Shown here piece after piece: positions 34,160 to 44,261 of a DNA stretch of 64,000 bases (position 1 is the first letter of the stretch; every line of letters starts with the position of its first letter). Where the stretch lies: assembly GCA_021234155.1 (NCBI GenBank), contig JAJEKV010000026.1, positions 1,674,001-1,738,000 of the forward strand, written 5' to 3'. The DNA comes from Isoetes taiwanensis (Eukaryota; Streptophyta; Lycopodiopsida; Isoetales; Isoetaceae). Below the pieces are notes generated by a model that saw only the letters and a program-made list of their open reading frames with translations, was not told the origin of the DNA and made no database searches. The translations under genes were made by a program, and so were the position numbers.

Positions 34160-34715
34160 GGAACAGCAGGTGTGGCACTTGCTGGTCTATTTGGAGCAGT
34201 AAGAGCACGAGGAGAACCCATCTCTAACCTTGCCAATTCAAAAATCGCAATTGTGGGAGCTGGAAGGTATGAAATTGGATTTGTAGGTGGGATCATCGAT
34301 CTGGAATGGCCAATAAATATTTCACCATAATGTTACGGTGCAGGGTTAGGGATATTAAAGATGGCAAGGCAAGTGGTGAAAAGTATGCTGGGCAATGCAC
34401 TTGGATCTCATGGGCAGGCTGCCAGTATATTCTGGCTTGTTGATAAGATGGTAAGAAAATTATGCTTCCTACAATTATGGGGTCTTGCAAGAGAGAATTT
34501 GGACATTGAGGCAAAACCATTTGCTCGAGAAATAGAAGAAGTGAAAAATGCAGGTTTACAGGAGGGTTCTAGCCGTCTTGAAGTGGTTTGTGGCTAACTG
34601 TTCTCTCTTACTTAATCCTGGCATTTTTGAGATAATTTCTTATAATCAGGTAAAATACGTGAAGCCAGATATGTTATTGGGTCTGTCTGGAGTCGGTGGC
34701 ATCTTTTCCCAAGAG
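34160..34715 (+). pseudogene. NAD-malic enzyme (mitochondrial type) gene fragment, four exons
   Basis: Four exon-like blocks match plant mitochondrial NAD-malic enzyme, which decarboxylates malate to pyruvate. 34160-34266 gives GTAGVALAGLFGAVRARG and IAIVGAG. 34344-34450 gives LGILKMARQVVKSMLGNA and FWLVDKM. About 34480-34590 gives LDIEAKPFAREIEEVKNAG. 34650-34715 gives VKPDMLLGLSGVGGIFSQE. Good acceptors and donors frame most of them. The first and second exons do not join in frame at the visible sites, and the nucleotide-binding loop GAGSAG is shortened, so the fragment is probably dead. N-terminal and C-terminal parts were not found in the window. Confidence 0.8.
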
Positions 34716-35513
34716 GTAAGCTACATTTAAGCACACTCGTGGTCTATACGAGGTATGATCAGCCTACTCAGCCAATCCTAAGCCAGAGTTAACAAATCCT
34801 CCACCATTGACTGGTTCATATTGCCTCTTTTGTCATGATCCTATTACAGCTTTAACATCTGCCATGTCTTGAATGTACATGATCAAAGAAGAAACGTCCC
34901 TTATATTTTTTATTCCTGACCTGATTGAGAGGTAGGTCCTCATTATGATCATTCTGAGGTAGTTCCTCTAGCCCAAAGACTTCGTCAGGCCTAAGGACAT
35001 TGCCTGGAGATTTGGCCTTCTGCTGATACCAAAGCCAGTCCTAGAGCTTGATGGTAAAATCTTTTAGCGATTGCCACCCCATCTTCTTTGTGTTCAAATT
35101 GACACCATGGCTACTAGCCACATCAATGAGCTTGCACTTCTTTATGATCTCAACCTTGCCAAAGACATGCAAAGTCGATTCCTCACAGAATGAGCATATC
35201 ATGGATTTGCGGTTTGGTAAGTCCATTATTGAACATGTATCTCAGCTTAAAATGCAAAAGCTAGAGAAAGTGCCCGCAGATTTGTGAGAAGTAGGGTCAT
35301 ATTTATAATCAAAATGCATGCAAAATTATGTGAGCCATGTATCCAAAATCATCTCTAGACCATGCAGCTTGAGAAATGCATAAATGACCTGTTTATATTA
35401 CAAGATATGTAACTTTGACATTGATCTAGCCATATCCGGACCAGCCACGGTTTTTAAAATGATCCTTTTCATGATTGTGCAATGTGTATGCAGGTTGATG
35501 GAGGTGAAACAGT

Positions 35514-35576
35514 TCCAATGAATTATAGCGGCGTGGAAGAGGGAGAGGCATTGGGAATGGGCATGGTTCGAGGCGT
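35514..35576 (+). other. Orphan exon-like block of unknown origin
   Basis: After a TATGCAG acceptor the sequence reads VDGGETVPMNYSGVEEGEAL and GMGMVRG. It is strongly open and looks coding, but does not continue malic enzyme and I cannot assign it. Confidence 0.25.
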
Positions 35577-35599
35577 GAGTATTTTTTTTAATAGTCTTA

Positions 35600-37290
35600 C
35601 ATATTAAGGAATGACTAAAATCAATGTCTCAATTTTAGATAACGAATAAATATATACTAGCCGTTTATCACCATCGGATATTGTTTGCAAGCATTGGAAG
35701 GGATGGGAATATGAAGCCGGTGACCATTGAACCATGATAGCCGCTTTTTCGACTCCTTTTGCATTTAACTTGCCTAAGCATTATCTTTTTTATCCTCTCA
35801 TGCATGAAGGCTCAATCTTTGGTGTTTTGCTTAAGAATTTTGTGAAGCCCGGTTCCGAGATTGTTACGAATTGGTTGCGGATGGATATGGCTATCAACAA
35901 TTTTGCTCCAAATTTGACTTAGTTCTTTTTGCTCACGAAAAGGGGCGTGAGAATCGAGAGGGATTTAGCTCACGGGCTTTGTGTCCGAGTTACGCTTGCA
36001 CCTCCCGGAGTTTACACCATCCTTGATGAATAGGTTTATAACCACCTCTCGAGGAAGGCGGTTGGGGGTTTTGGTAGGCTGCAGTTGTGTTTATGGGTCT
36101 TAGAGTTTAGATTTCTTGTCGAACAAGCATGTATTTATCTTGTGTGGATTTTTATTTGCGAGTTTTGAAAGATGGGTTGAGTTCGGTCAATATTCCTTTG
36201 CCATTGACGAAACAACAGGTACAATTTCTGCTTACAAATGCAAGGACGATAGCATCCATGTCTAAATAATAATTGCACAAGTAATATTTTGAATATTGGT
36301 TTTACGCCCTTAGCAATTCACTCCCTTTGTTTTTTGAATTACGTCCGACCATTCTCATGGTTTGGTAGCCAAGGGCAATGTATGTGAGACCTGTTATTGA
36401 GATGATAATTATGGTTTTAGCTACCTCAAGTATAGCAAAGTAAAAGCCCCGAAATGAGGTCCTAATCATAATGCGAAAATGTTGAGCTAATTGGGCGGAT
36501 GATCCACTCAACTATAGACGTATTGAAGGGTGATGGTGATTTAGTCTTGACCTGCACTAATTGATACCTATACAAGAACCATGTAGAAGAACCGGGTCAT
36601 ATGGTAAACTTCTCTAGCGGTTGTTTATGTGGCGAATGAGGCAAAAGTCACAGGCTCCCAGAGCCTTCACATTTTACATACCTTCTTGTTGGACATTATG
36701 AATGGTGCCTATCACATGGAGAATGAATGCTTTGCAAGTTATAGGGAAATCCATCATGGGTAACTCAAAGATATAGATCATGCGGGCATTCGATAAGAAT
36801 ATCATAGCCATTTTTAAAACATGGGGAACAATTTGGGCTTTCCATTTTATACATTGCATGTCCATATTGATGTTTTGCTTTAAGGGCTCAACATTTACTG
36901 ATTACAAATAGAGTTTTGTGGCCAATTGAAGATCATATCCCACGGATTCACATTTCAGGAACATTTGTAGCGGTTTAAAGCTCGAGAGCCTATACAAAAG
37001 GCATTTCTCTATAGGGCTTCACAAAGTCTTTGTAGATCTCCGGATTTAGAGTAAAACCATGTTTTTGTTTGTTGTGTCTTGATTGTGTAATGCACATCTT
37101 TGATTATTCATCGTTGCCTATTTGCGAGAACGTTTGATTTGTATGACTAGGTTATTTGGAGTCTTGCGCCAAGATTGCCGGCGAATGCCAAACTTCGGAA
37201 ATTTCGTGTTTGATTACGTGCAGGTATTTGTAGAGTTGTTTTATTTTGCTTGCCCGAAGCTTGAAGAGTTACGATTTTTCAGGCTATTCT
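35600..37290. other. Unassigned region, probably decayed mobile DNA
   Basis: Short open frames on both strands (for example 35734-35922 and, minus, 36674-36865) have no recognisable motif. The low coding order suggests old transposon sequence. Confidence 0.3.
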
Positions 37291-37299
37291 TGGAGCTGG

Positions 37300-37560
37300 A
37301 AGTGTGATTGATTCAAAACTAAACCTTTAAGGTCGTCCCTTTTTACGCTCTGCTTTAGAATAAGGGCGATCTGCATCTCTTTGATTATTTTAATGGTTCT
37401 TTCAGCCGCTCCATGTTCTTAAGTGCAGATAATGAAATTAAGAAATCACAGTAAATCTGGCAATCTTTCTATTGTAACAACCAATAAAAGGCGGATCTTT
37501 TTTTTGGCTATTGTTTTGGCATCTTTTAAATGCTTAGGCATGTTGTGCTATTAGTTCTCT
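37300..37560 (-). pseudogene. Decayed retroelement integrase-like stretch
   Basis: The minus strand near 37430-37370 reads EHGAAERTIKIIKEMQIAL, resembling the end of an integrase core where a glutamate of the DDE triad is followed by an R/K-rich helix. Stops and shifts surround it, and no other domain is readable. Confidence 0.3.
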
Positions 37561-37814
37561 GATGGTTGGACTCGACTTTATAGGGTGGTTGGTTTCCTCA
37601 TCATGTTTGCGGGCTTTCAAAGCTTTAGATATCTAACTATTCTAATCAAATATCCAAAATGTTTTAGTACCAGACTCCGCAGTGAATATGTAGCAAAATA
37701 ACAGGGGGTTCCAGGGGGATTTGATATAGATATAATTCTTGAAACCATAGACCATATCCCTAAAACAATTCAATGGGTTATTATAAAAAAAACATAGATT
37801 TAAGATAAAAAATA

Positions 37815-37900
37815 GTCACATTAGCTCACTGGTTAGATTGGTTAAAGTAGTCGTATTAGGACATTGAGTTATTTTGGTAGAGGTTCGAATCCCCGTATTT
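37815..37900 (+). other. tRNA-like pol III promoter relic, possible SINE head
   Basis: TAGCTCACTGG at 37822 fits an internal A box with one deviation and GGTTCGAATCC at 37882 is a perfect B box. The 60-base distance between the boxes is larger than in most tRNAs, and neither the acceptor nor the T stem pairs properly, so this is not a working tRNA gene. A tRNA-derived SINE or decayed tRNA is likely. Confidence 0.4.
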
Positions 37901-38879
37901 CACCGTATAGAGGCTCGATATACCATCAAAACCTTAGGCAAACTCGTATTCGACATCTTAAAATCATAGGCGTCCCCAATCATAATTGAGCATAATCGAA
38001 ACGAGAGGTGTCAAGAAGCTCCAACATACAGTCTGGGCCATAGGATTGACAGATCCGACGACTGTGGTAGTCCAGGGTGCACCTGCTTTAGAATATGTAG
38101 CAAAATGGATCCAGTGGATGCAAAATGGATCCAGTTTTTTGTTCGACGGATCAACTAAAGATTTTTGAAGGCTTTAAAACTTTAATATCGTGATAGTTGA
38201 AGGAAGCGTATCTAATATAACTCTGCATTTCTTTACAGATTAAATTTTTTATCTGAGCCTCTCATTTCTTTATTTTGCAGGGGTAATGCTGAAAAAGCAG
38301 CCTTTGAACATATGACATTTTAATGCAAGGTAATCAATGAATGACAATGCAACCACCTTTTGATAAAATAAAGACTGGTTCAATGCAATAACGGACCAAT
38401 GGATTTGGGATTGCAGGTTATGGAATTGGCTGGAAGACCATGAACACCGATTCTTTAAGAATGGCGCAATCTGCACAATGGTAATTGGTTCGAAATTGCC
38501 AGATGCTTGGGTTCTTATTTCATGGTTTGAAATTTGTATCTATTTGGAACATGGTAATTGGTTCAAAATTACTAGATGCTTGTCGGGCACCTACATGCGC
38601 AAATATAGTACATTTTTTCTTAATTGTTTTTCTGATTAAATGGGTGACCCTAATCATCTACAGATGCAGTTTATCTATTTTTTACGTTATGAAAGAAACC
38701 TTCTGTTAGACAGTATTTTGGAAGTTCCTTATTGATGCATAAGATGCCTTTATTAGACAGCTTTTTGAGTAATTGCCTGCAGGATGTACGCTACGTTAGT
38801 ACATTTTTAATTATTATAAAGGTTGGTTGTAAGGGAACCACCCATTAATTACAATTATATGGATGCAAGGCATATCTCC

Positions 38880-39286
38880 CGGCATAGGAAGATTATGTTT
38901 CTCCCATCATGGCCGCGGAGACAGCGCCCTATCATGCTTATATGCCGCTCATGCCTACACCTGTAGTTGCCCAGCGTGGGACTTGGGTCCTTCCCGTATA
39001 TGGGGCGTGAAGGGCCCTGCCCCGTAGGCATTGACTAGAGGTGCTTTTCCTATCAATGCATACCTGAATGACCTCCTTTCTCTCGAGGTCGTCTACTTCC
39101 GTGGAACAGAAGTAGACTTCTAATCTACCTTCCACTCAACCAAGCGGAAACGCGGTCATGCCTACATTGACATTACACCACGCCCTAGAGAGCACCGTAG
39201 TGGTCTCATCATCGGTAACAACGCATGCAACCCATGCCTAGCATAGGCTGCATGCGTAGATTAACCTTAGCTACACATGTTTTAAT
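38880..39286 (-). other. 3' non-coding part of the chromovirus, no recognisable LTR
   Basis: Base composition changes near 38880. The stretch follows the chromodomain stop at 39287. A purine tract on the minus strand at 39083-39071 (GAGAGAAAGGAGG) could be the polypurine tract, but what follows does not resemble the 5' LTR start TGTGACGTTCC. The 3' LTR seems to be lost or replaced. Confidence 0.35.
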
Positions 39287-39604
39287 CTAACCCCAAATCG
39301 ACATGCCTGAGCCGATTTCTTGGTTGCTGATGTCGACTACTTCGGTGACGAGCCGACCCTTGCATTGCTCCATAAACTCGGGGTACTGCTTCTTAAGATC
39401 TGATTCGAGTACCCACGTAGCATCTTCCACTGGTAAGTGCTTCCACTTCACAAGGTATTGGAGAAATTTTGACCTTCTTGTCTTCTTATAAGATCTATTA
39501 AGAAGGACTTCCGGGACGATTTCACTATGCTCGTCCGTCATTTCTAAAAACTCATTTGTCTCCAATACTTCCTCAGGGTTTGGGGTGTGCCTCTTTAGCA
39601 GACT
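39287..39604 (-). CDS. Integrase C-terminus with chromodomain (broken end of pol)
   Basis: The frame (open from 39754) reads LKIHKVFHVSLLKRHTPNP, the usual end of a Ty3/gypsy integrase. A chromodomain follows: VPEVLLNRSYKKTRRSKFL, QYLVKWKHLPVEDATWVLES. Chromodomains read methylated histone tails and steer integration of chromoviruses into particular chromatin. This frame differs from that of the upstream integrase core, so a frameshift lies near 39650-39720. The stop is at 39287-39289. Confidence 0.85.
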   Translation of the reverse strand, partial: SLLKRHTPNPEEVLETNEFLEMTDEHSEIVPEVLLNRSYKKTRRSKFLQYLVKWKHLPVEDATWVLESDLKKQYPEFMEQCKGRLVTEVVDISNQEIGSGMSIWG

Positions 39605-41148
39605 TACGTGGAAAACTTTATGGATTTTAAGATGTGCTGGCAGGATTGGGTACCTACTCTCTTCTCTATCCTGAAAGGTCCAGCCCATCTTGGAGCAAGC
39701 TTCTTGCAATTGCCGATGCGGAGCTTGGCCTGCTTGACCTTGATCTTCAACCACACTTTGTCTCCCACTTCAAATTCTCTTACCGTCCTATGCTTGTCGG
39801 CGATGCTTTTCTGCCTGCTTCTTGCTGCAAGGAGGTATCCTCTCACTTCCTCCACCAAGTCTTGCATTTCCGAAAGCATCTGCTGGGAGACTTCCACCTT
39901 GGACACATGGTTGTGCCAAGTATCCGGGGTAAGACACTGATACCCGTAGTTAATCATAAAAGGACTCATCTGCGATGACTCCTGCTTGGTGCCGTTATAT
40001 GCAAACTCTACTAGGTGGATGAAATCATCCCACTTGGATTGCTTGTTCCATACGTAGCTTCTTAACATATCTTCGATGATCCTGTTTGTCCTCTCCGTCT
40101 GGCCATCTGTTTGGGGATGATATGCCGTGCTCATCGAAAGCTTTGTCTGGATGGTGGTGAATAGGTCCTGCCAAAAGGCGCTCATAAACTTGGAGTCTCT
40201 ATCCGAGATTATCTCCCTCGGCATGCCATGGAGCCTAAAAATCTCCTTAACAAATAGGTTGGCCGTGTCTAATGCCGTATCGGTTGTCCTGCACGGCACA
40301 AAGTGTGCCATCTTTGACAACTTATCTACTACCACCATCAAGGCATCTTTGCCCCTTGCTGTTCTTGGGAGTCCTGTAATAAAATCCATGCTTATTACCT
40401 CCCACTTAGCGTTTGGTACGGGCAATGGTTCCAAGGCACCTGGAATCCGGAGCTGTTCCGCCTTTGTCTGCTGGCATATCTGGCACTCTCTAATATATCT
40501 TGCTATTTCCTTCTTCATGCCGGGCCAATAATAACTGCTTCTAATCTTGAAGTATGTCTTCATGAACCCTGCATGCCCTGCTATGGGACTATTGTGTGTA
40601 TCATTCAAGATAAGCTTTCTAACTTGAGAAGATTTTGGCACACACAATTTATTTTTACAATATAGCAAGTTTCCCTCCTTCTTGTAGTGCCTGAACATCT
40701 CCCTTTCCTTGTCGGTCCTGGCCTCTTTGGAAAGGCTCGCCCAAACTTCCTTGAAGTCGGGGTCCGTCGGCAATGTTTCAATCTTCTTGCCAAACTCGCT
40801 TACGAGTGTTGATATGGCGTTACAATGAATTCTTGTTGCCAAGGGCTTCCTGGAAAGGGCATCCGCAACCACGTTGAGCTTCCCTGACTTATAACTTATT
40901 TCAAAGTCGTATTCTTCCAAGAATTCCATCCACCTCCTTTGCCTCAAATTGAGGAGCGGCTGCGTAAATATGTATTGAAGGCTTTGATGATCTGTGTTTA
41001 GCTGGAATTTTCTTCCCAATAGATAATGCCTCCAAATTCTTAAAGCCCTTACTATGGCCGGGAGCTCTTGATCGTCGTTGGGTAAGCCGCTGCTTTCGGC
41101 GTCGTTCAACTTCTTGGAATCATAGGCCACTACTCTTTCCTCCTGCAT
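39604..41148 (-). CDS. RNase H and integrase portion of pol
   Basis: A frame of 514 codons. It starts with an RNase H domain (VAYDSKKLNDAE, LNTDHQSLQYIF, KSGKLNVVADALSRKP). An integrase follows: an HHCC zinc-binding segment ending CQICQQTK, then the catalytic core with MDFITGLP, IISDRDSKF and HPQTDGQTERTNR, which supply the D, D and E. All three catalytic residues are kept. The frame ends out of phase soon after GPFRIEKR because of a frameshift. The ATG at 41148 is internal to the original polyprotein, not a true start. Confidence 0.9.
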   Translation of the reverse strand: MQEERVVAYDSKKLNDAESSGLPNDDQELPAIVRALRIWRHYLLGRKFQLNTDHQSLQYIFTQPLLNLRQRRWMEFLEEYDFEISYKSGKLNVVADALSRKPLATRIHCNAISTLVSEFGKKIETLPTDPDFKEVWASLSKEARTDKEREMFRHYKKEGNLLYCKNKLCVPKSSQVRKLILNDTHNSPIAGHAGFMKTYFKIRSSYYWPGMKKEIARYIRECQICQQTKAEQLRIPGALEPLPVPNAKWEVISMDFITGLPRTARGKDALMVVVDKLSKMAHFVPCRTTDTALDTANLFVKEIFRLHGMPREIISDRDSKFMSAFWQDLFTTIQTKLSMSTAYHPQTDGQTERTNRIIEDMLRSYVWNKQSKWDDFIHLVEFAYNGTKQESSQMSPFMINYGYQCLTPDTWHNHVSKVEVSQQMLSEMQDLVEEVRGYLLAARSRQKSIADKHRTVREFEVGDKVWLKIKVKQAKLRIGNCKKLAPRWAGPFRIEKRVGTQSCQHILKSIKFST

Positions 41149-41159
41149 GAGGAATTTGC

Positions 41160-42097
41160 GCTGTCGCTATCCCGCTAGCATCTGTTGCTCTGAGCTTATC
41201 CTTGGTCGGATCACAAAAACCAATCTTGGCGCCGTCGTCAAAGCTTCCTTTAGTGTCTCAAATGCTTTTTTGGGCCTTGTTTTGCCAATGAGTTGCCCAA
41301 TCTTTTATCTTCCCACCTTTTTGTGAGATCCGTTAATGGCGGCGCTACCTTGGCAAAATTCTTTACAAATCTTCTATAATAGCACGCTAGGCCTAGGAAG
41401 CTCGACTTCATCGCGTGTTCTTTGGTGCCGGCCAGCCGATCCGCGGCTTCGATCTTTCTAGAAGTGCATGAAAAATGCCCTTTCTTTGTGATCCGCGCCC
41501 CAAGTACTCCACTCTTTCCGTTCGAAGTGGCACTTCGATAACCCATAAAGAGTTGATGCCTTCTTAACTTTTCAAGCACCTTCCTCAAATGTTGGGCATG
41601 TTCCTCCACGGACTTGTTTGTACACCAAGATATCGTCGAAGAAGACTATGATGAAGGAATCTAAAAATTCGCGGAAGGCGTCGTTCATTAACCTCATGAA
41701 TGTGGCTGGCGCATTAGACAATCAAAAGGGCATAGCGTGAACTCATAGTGCCCATATCTTGTCTGAGCGATGTCTTATGGATGTCTTCTTCTTTGATCCT
41801 AATCTGGTGATACCCTGATCGAGATCTATTTTGGAGAAGATCTTAGCTCCTGCGGTGATCCATTAAGTCATCGACCTAGGCAAGGCATACTTATTTTTGA
41901 TGGTGTGCTTATTTAACCGGGCGGTAATCAATGCACATCCCGAGGGCTCCCATCCTTCTTCTTCACAAAGAGAATAGGGGCTCGAGCGGGGGAGACACTA
42001 GGTCTTATGAACCCTAGGTCTAGCAATTCTTGCAATTGCTTCTTTAACTCAGATCAACTCCTCGGTTGACATCCTATAAGGTGCCTTGCTTGTAGGT
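41160..42097 (-). pseudogene. Reverse transcriptase portion of pol, frameshifted
   Basis: Recognisable pieces in changing frames: [20 protein letters not shown] and [11 protein letters not shown] near 42055-41950, then [10 protein letters not shown], the catalytic FxDD box, near 41660-41625. The thumb/connection sequence [39 protein letters not shown] lies near 41600-41310. At least three frame changes separate these blocks, so no functional reverse transcriptase can be made from this copy. Confidence 0.85.
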
Positions 42098-42778
42098 TTA
42101 GGTCCCAGGTTCAAGTGCTATTTCACACTCGACTCCTCTATAGGGCGGAAGCTGCTTAATCTCATCGGGAAACAAGTCATGAAATTCCTCGATCAACTTT
42201 GCTATTGGCCTGGGGAGCTTGCTAGGTTCTTTGATCTCTTTATTTCTTTCTGGCTCCTGATCTTCGAGCTCAAGCTTAAGGAGATAGGCCACCTGTTGCT
42301 TTCTTATGCACTTAAGCAATTTTTCACTACTCATGCATTGCATGATTGGGGTTACTTCTTTACCTGTGATCTCGATGACCTTGCCCTCTGGAGTTGTTAA
42401 GGTCACCTTCGTTTCCCTGTCGATGATTGCTCCTGCTGGTCCAAGATATTCCATTCCAATAATCAGATCATACTTGCCTATATTCATGACTTCTGCTCCC
42501 AATGCAACATTAACGCCTGGCAAGTCTACATTGAAGTTTATTCTCTTCCCTGCTGTATGCCTAACTGCTCCATTGGCTAATACGACTGGCCTGGTCTTGG
42601 ACTTTAACGGCTTTAACTTCAACATGCTTACCATCCTAGGGGATGCAAAGTTGTGACTTCTCCCTGAGTCTATCAATACTATAAAGGATTTCTCTTTGGC
42701 TTTCCCGGTCGTTGAGATCACCTTATCTTGACTTTTACGCATTTCTGTATCATCATATAGGCTGCGAAAATGTGACAC
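42098..42778 (-). CDS. Retropepsin-like aspartic protease and start of RT linker
   Basis: Open for 226 codons. The active site is FIVLIDSGRSHNFAS, with DSG in place of the more common DTG; DSG is also found in active retropepsins. Further on come RPVVLANGAVRHTAG and YDLIIGMEYLGPAGAIID, the second conserved block of the fold. The C-terminal YRGVECEIALEPGT is the usual link into reverse transcriptase. The ATG is probably internal to a gag-pol reading frame. Confidence 0.85.
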   Translation of the reverse strand: MSHFRSLYDDTEMRKSQDKVISTTGKAKEKSFIVLIDSGRSHNFASPRMVSMLKLKPLKSKTRPVVLANGAVRHTAGKRINFNVDLPGVNVALGAEVMNIGKYDLIIGMEYLGPAGAIIDRETKVTLTTPEGKVIEITGKEVTPIMQCMSSEKLLKCIRKQQVAYLLKLELEDQEPERNKEIKEPSKLPRPIAKLIEEFHDLFPDEIKQLPPYRGVECEIALEPGT

Positions 42779-42789
42779 TCACCATGGAT

Positions 42790-43208
42790 GTAGTCTGGTG
42801 CTTGCCGTCGTCGTCGTCTGCGTCGAAGGTGTCTCCCATCCCGGTTACGCCAATCTTTGCATTCATTATCGGTGGTTGTTGGTCCTATGCCCTGGCTGGA
42901 AGCATCTGAAACATAGCTGCTTTTCTATACATTCCTGCTTCTTCTCCTTGGGAATGGATTGCAGACAGCGTCTCCCTGCTTTGGAGTAGTTAGATCCGCC
43001 CCTTGCTCCTTGAAGCTTACCTGTTTCTTTTCACCTTGCCACCACTTGTGTTGCCTTGCTTCCGTAATTTGAGTTGTCTTTGCGTCTTGCTAGCTCTTGG
43101 GCTTGCCCCCCTTGGGCTATAGCCTCCGTGCTCTTCCCCTTATCCCGGAAATATTGCTGCCTTGGTGCATGCTCTTGTGGTCTGTTCCTTGCAAACTTCG
43201 GCCTTTGC
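42790..43208 (-). pseudogene. Gag nucleocapsid region with zinc knuckle, frameshifted
   Basis: Continues Gag in another frame (43222-43031: KQRPKFARNRPQEHAPRQQY) and then shows CFRCFQPGHRTNNH near 42925-42880, a zinc-knuckle with the last cysteine replaced by histidine. Stops and frame changes separate the pieces, indicating decay of the nucleocapsid region. Confidence 0.7.
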
Positions 43209-44129
43209 TTACGCCTCGACACCGAGGCCGGTTATTGCCCTTACAAGCTTGCGGATCTCGTCGTTCAACCCTTCAATATAGCCTTCCACCGCATGCTTTT
43301 CACTCAACTTTGGCACATAAAGCCTTAGTCTCATGAATTCCTCCGTGTATTTCGGGTGATTTGTTGCCTTGTTGCGGCTGTAGAAGAGCTGGCGCATCAT
43401 GTTACACTTATGTTCTCTTGGCACGTAATGATGTTTGAATGCCTTAGCGAACTTCCTGAATTTGCAACTGTCCCTGCTCAGTCCATGAGCTTTAGCATAC
43501 CCCTTCCACCAAATTCTGGCTGCTCCCTTGAGGTTTGCTGTTGCTACCCTGCCTTTGTCTTTATCTTTCATGCCATAGGCGTTGCCGTACTCACTCATCT
43601 CGTCCAGCCACGCCTCTGCCTCCATTCCGGATCTGTTTTCTCCTGAGAACTGCTCTAACTTTCTGGCTTTCCACACATTACTAAGGGCGGAGTCAACTTT
43701 CTTCTGGTAATCGGTCTGTGATCTGCTCCTGTCATGGTTTGGATCCTGCCGGCGATCCCGTCTCTCTTCTTCCTGCTCCTTTGATGCCGAGTCTGTATCT
43801 GAGCTGGAGCTCGAGGATCCCGAACTAGGAGATCTTCTCCTTCTGCTTCTCTTCCTTTGTTGCACCGTCCGGCCAGCTGGTGTTTCCGGCAAGGGCACAT
43901 TCTGGTCCTGTCCTCCTATTGCTGCTGCCCCTGCTAGCAATGCCCTTATATCCTGGATGTCCGATCTGATCTGGGATAGCTCCTCTTCCGGTGTTACTGC
44001 TTCGAATTCTGGGCGCAGATTCCTCGGCTGGAAACGCCTTTGTGGGGTATGTTCTTGTTCTCGCTGCATGTGTTCATCAATGTTTCTAGGTACTCTAGCT
44101 GCATGCACATTAGAGTACATCCTGATCAT
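43209..44129 (-). CDS. Gag capsid protein
   Basis: A 306-residue frame from a good ATG at 44129. The middle is rich in Arg, Ser and acidic residues. The second half has the Ty3/gypsy Gag signature: WKARKLEQFSGENRSGM, EAWLDEMSEYGNAYGM, AARIWWKGYAKAHG, FKHHYVPREHKCNMMRQLF, YTEEFMRLRLYVPKLSEKHA. The protein builds the particle in which the element's RNA is copied. The frame closes at 43209, before the zinc knuckle, because of a frameshift. It begins about 130 bases beyond the end of the 506-codon gene, on the same strand. Confidence 0.88.
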   Translation of the reverse strand: MIRMYSNVHAARVPRNIDEHMQREQEHTPQRRFQPRNLRPEFEAVTPEEELSQIRSDIQDIRALLAGAAAIGGQDQNVPLPETPAGRTVQQRKRSRRRRSPSSGSSSSSSDTDSASKEQEEERRDRRQDPNHDRSRSQTDYQKKVDSALSNVWKARKLEQFSGENRSGMEAEAWLDEMSEYGNAYGMKDKDKGRVATANLKGAARIWWKGYAKAHGLSRDSCKFRKFAKAFKHHYVPREHKCNMMRQLFYSRNKATNHPKYTEEFMRLRLYVPKLSEKHAVEGYIEGLNDEIRKLVRAITGLGVEA

Positions 44130-44261
44130 TAGTTCTTGTTTTGTGTGTTACGTTGCTTTAGTTGTTTATGCAATTTGAGGGAGCAATTGTATACAAAAAG
44201 AGACATAGATTATATTCATATATATATATGCTATCACTTTTACATGCAAAATAATAAACTT

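Noticed and set aside
37815-37900. Functional tRNA gene
   Set aside because: The acceptor and T stems do not pair and A to B box distance is too large.
38880-39286. 3' LTR of the chromovirus
   Set aside because: No resemblance to the 5' LTR ends or U3 by eye; called 3' non-coding sequence instead.
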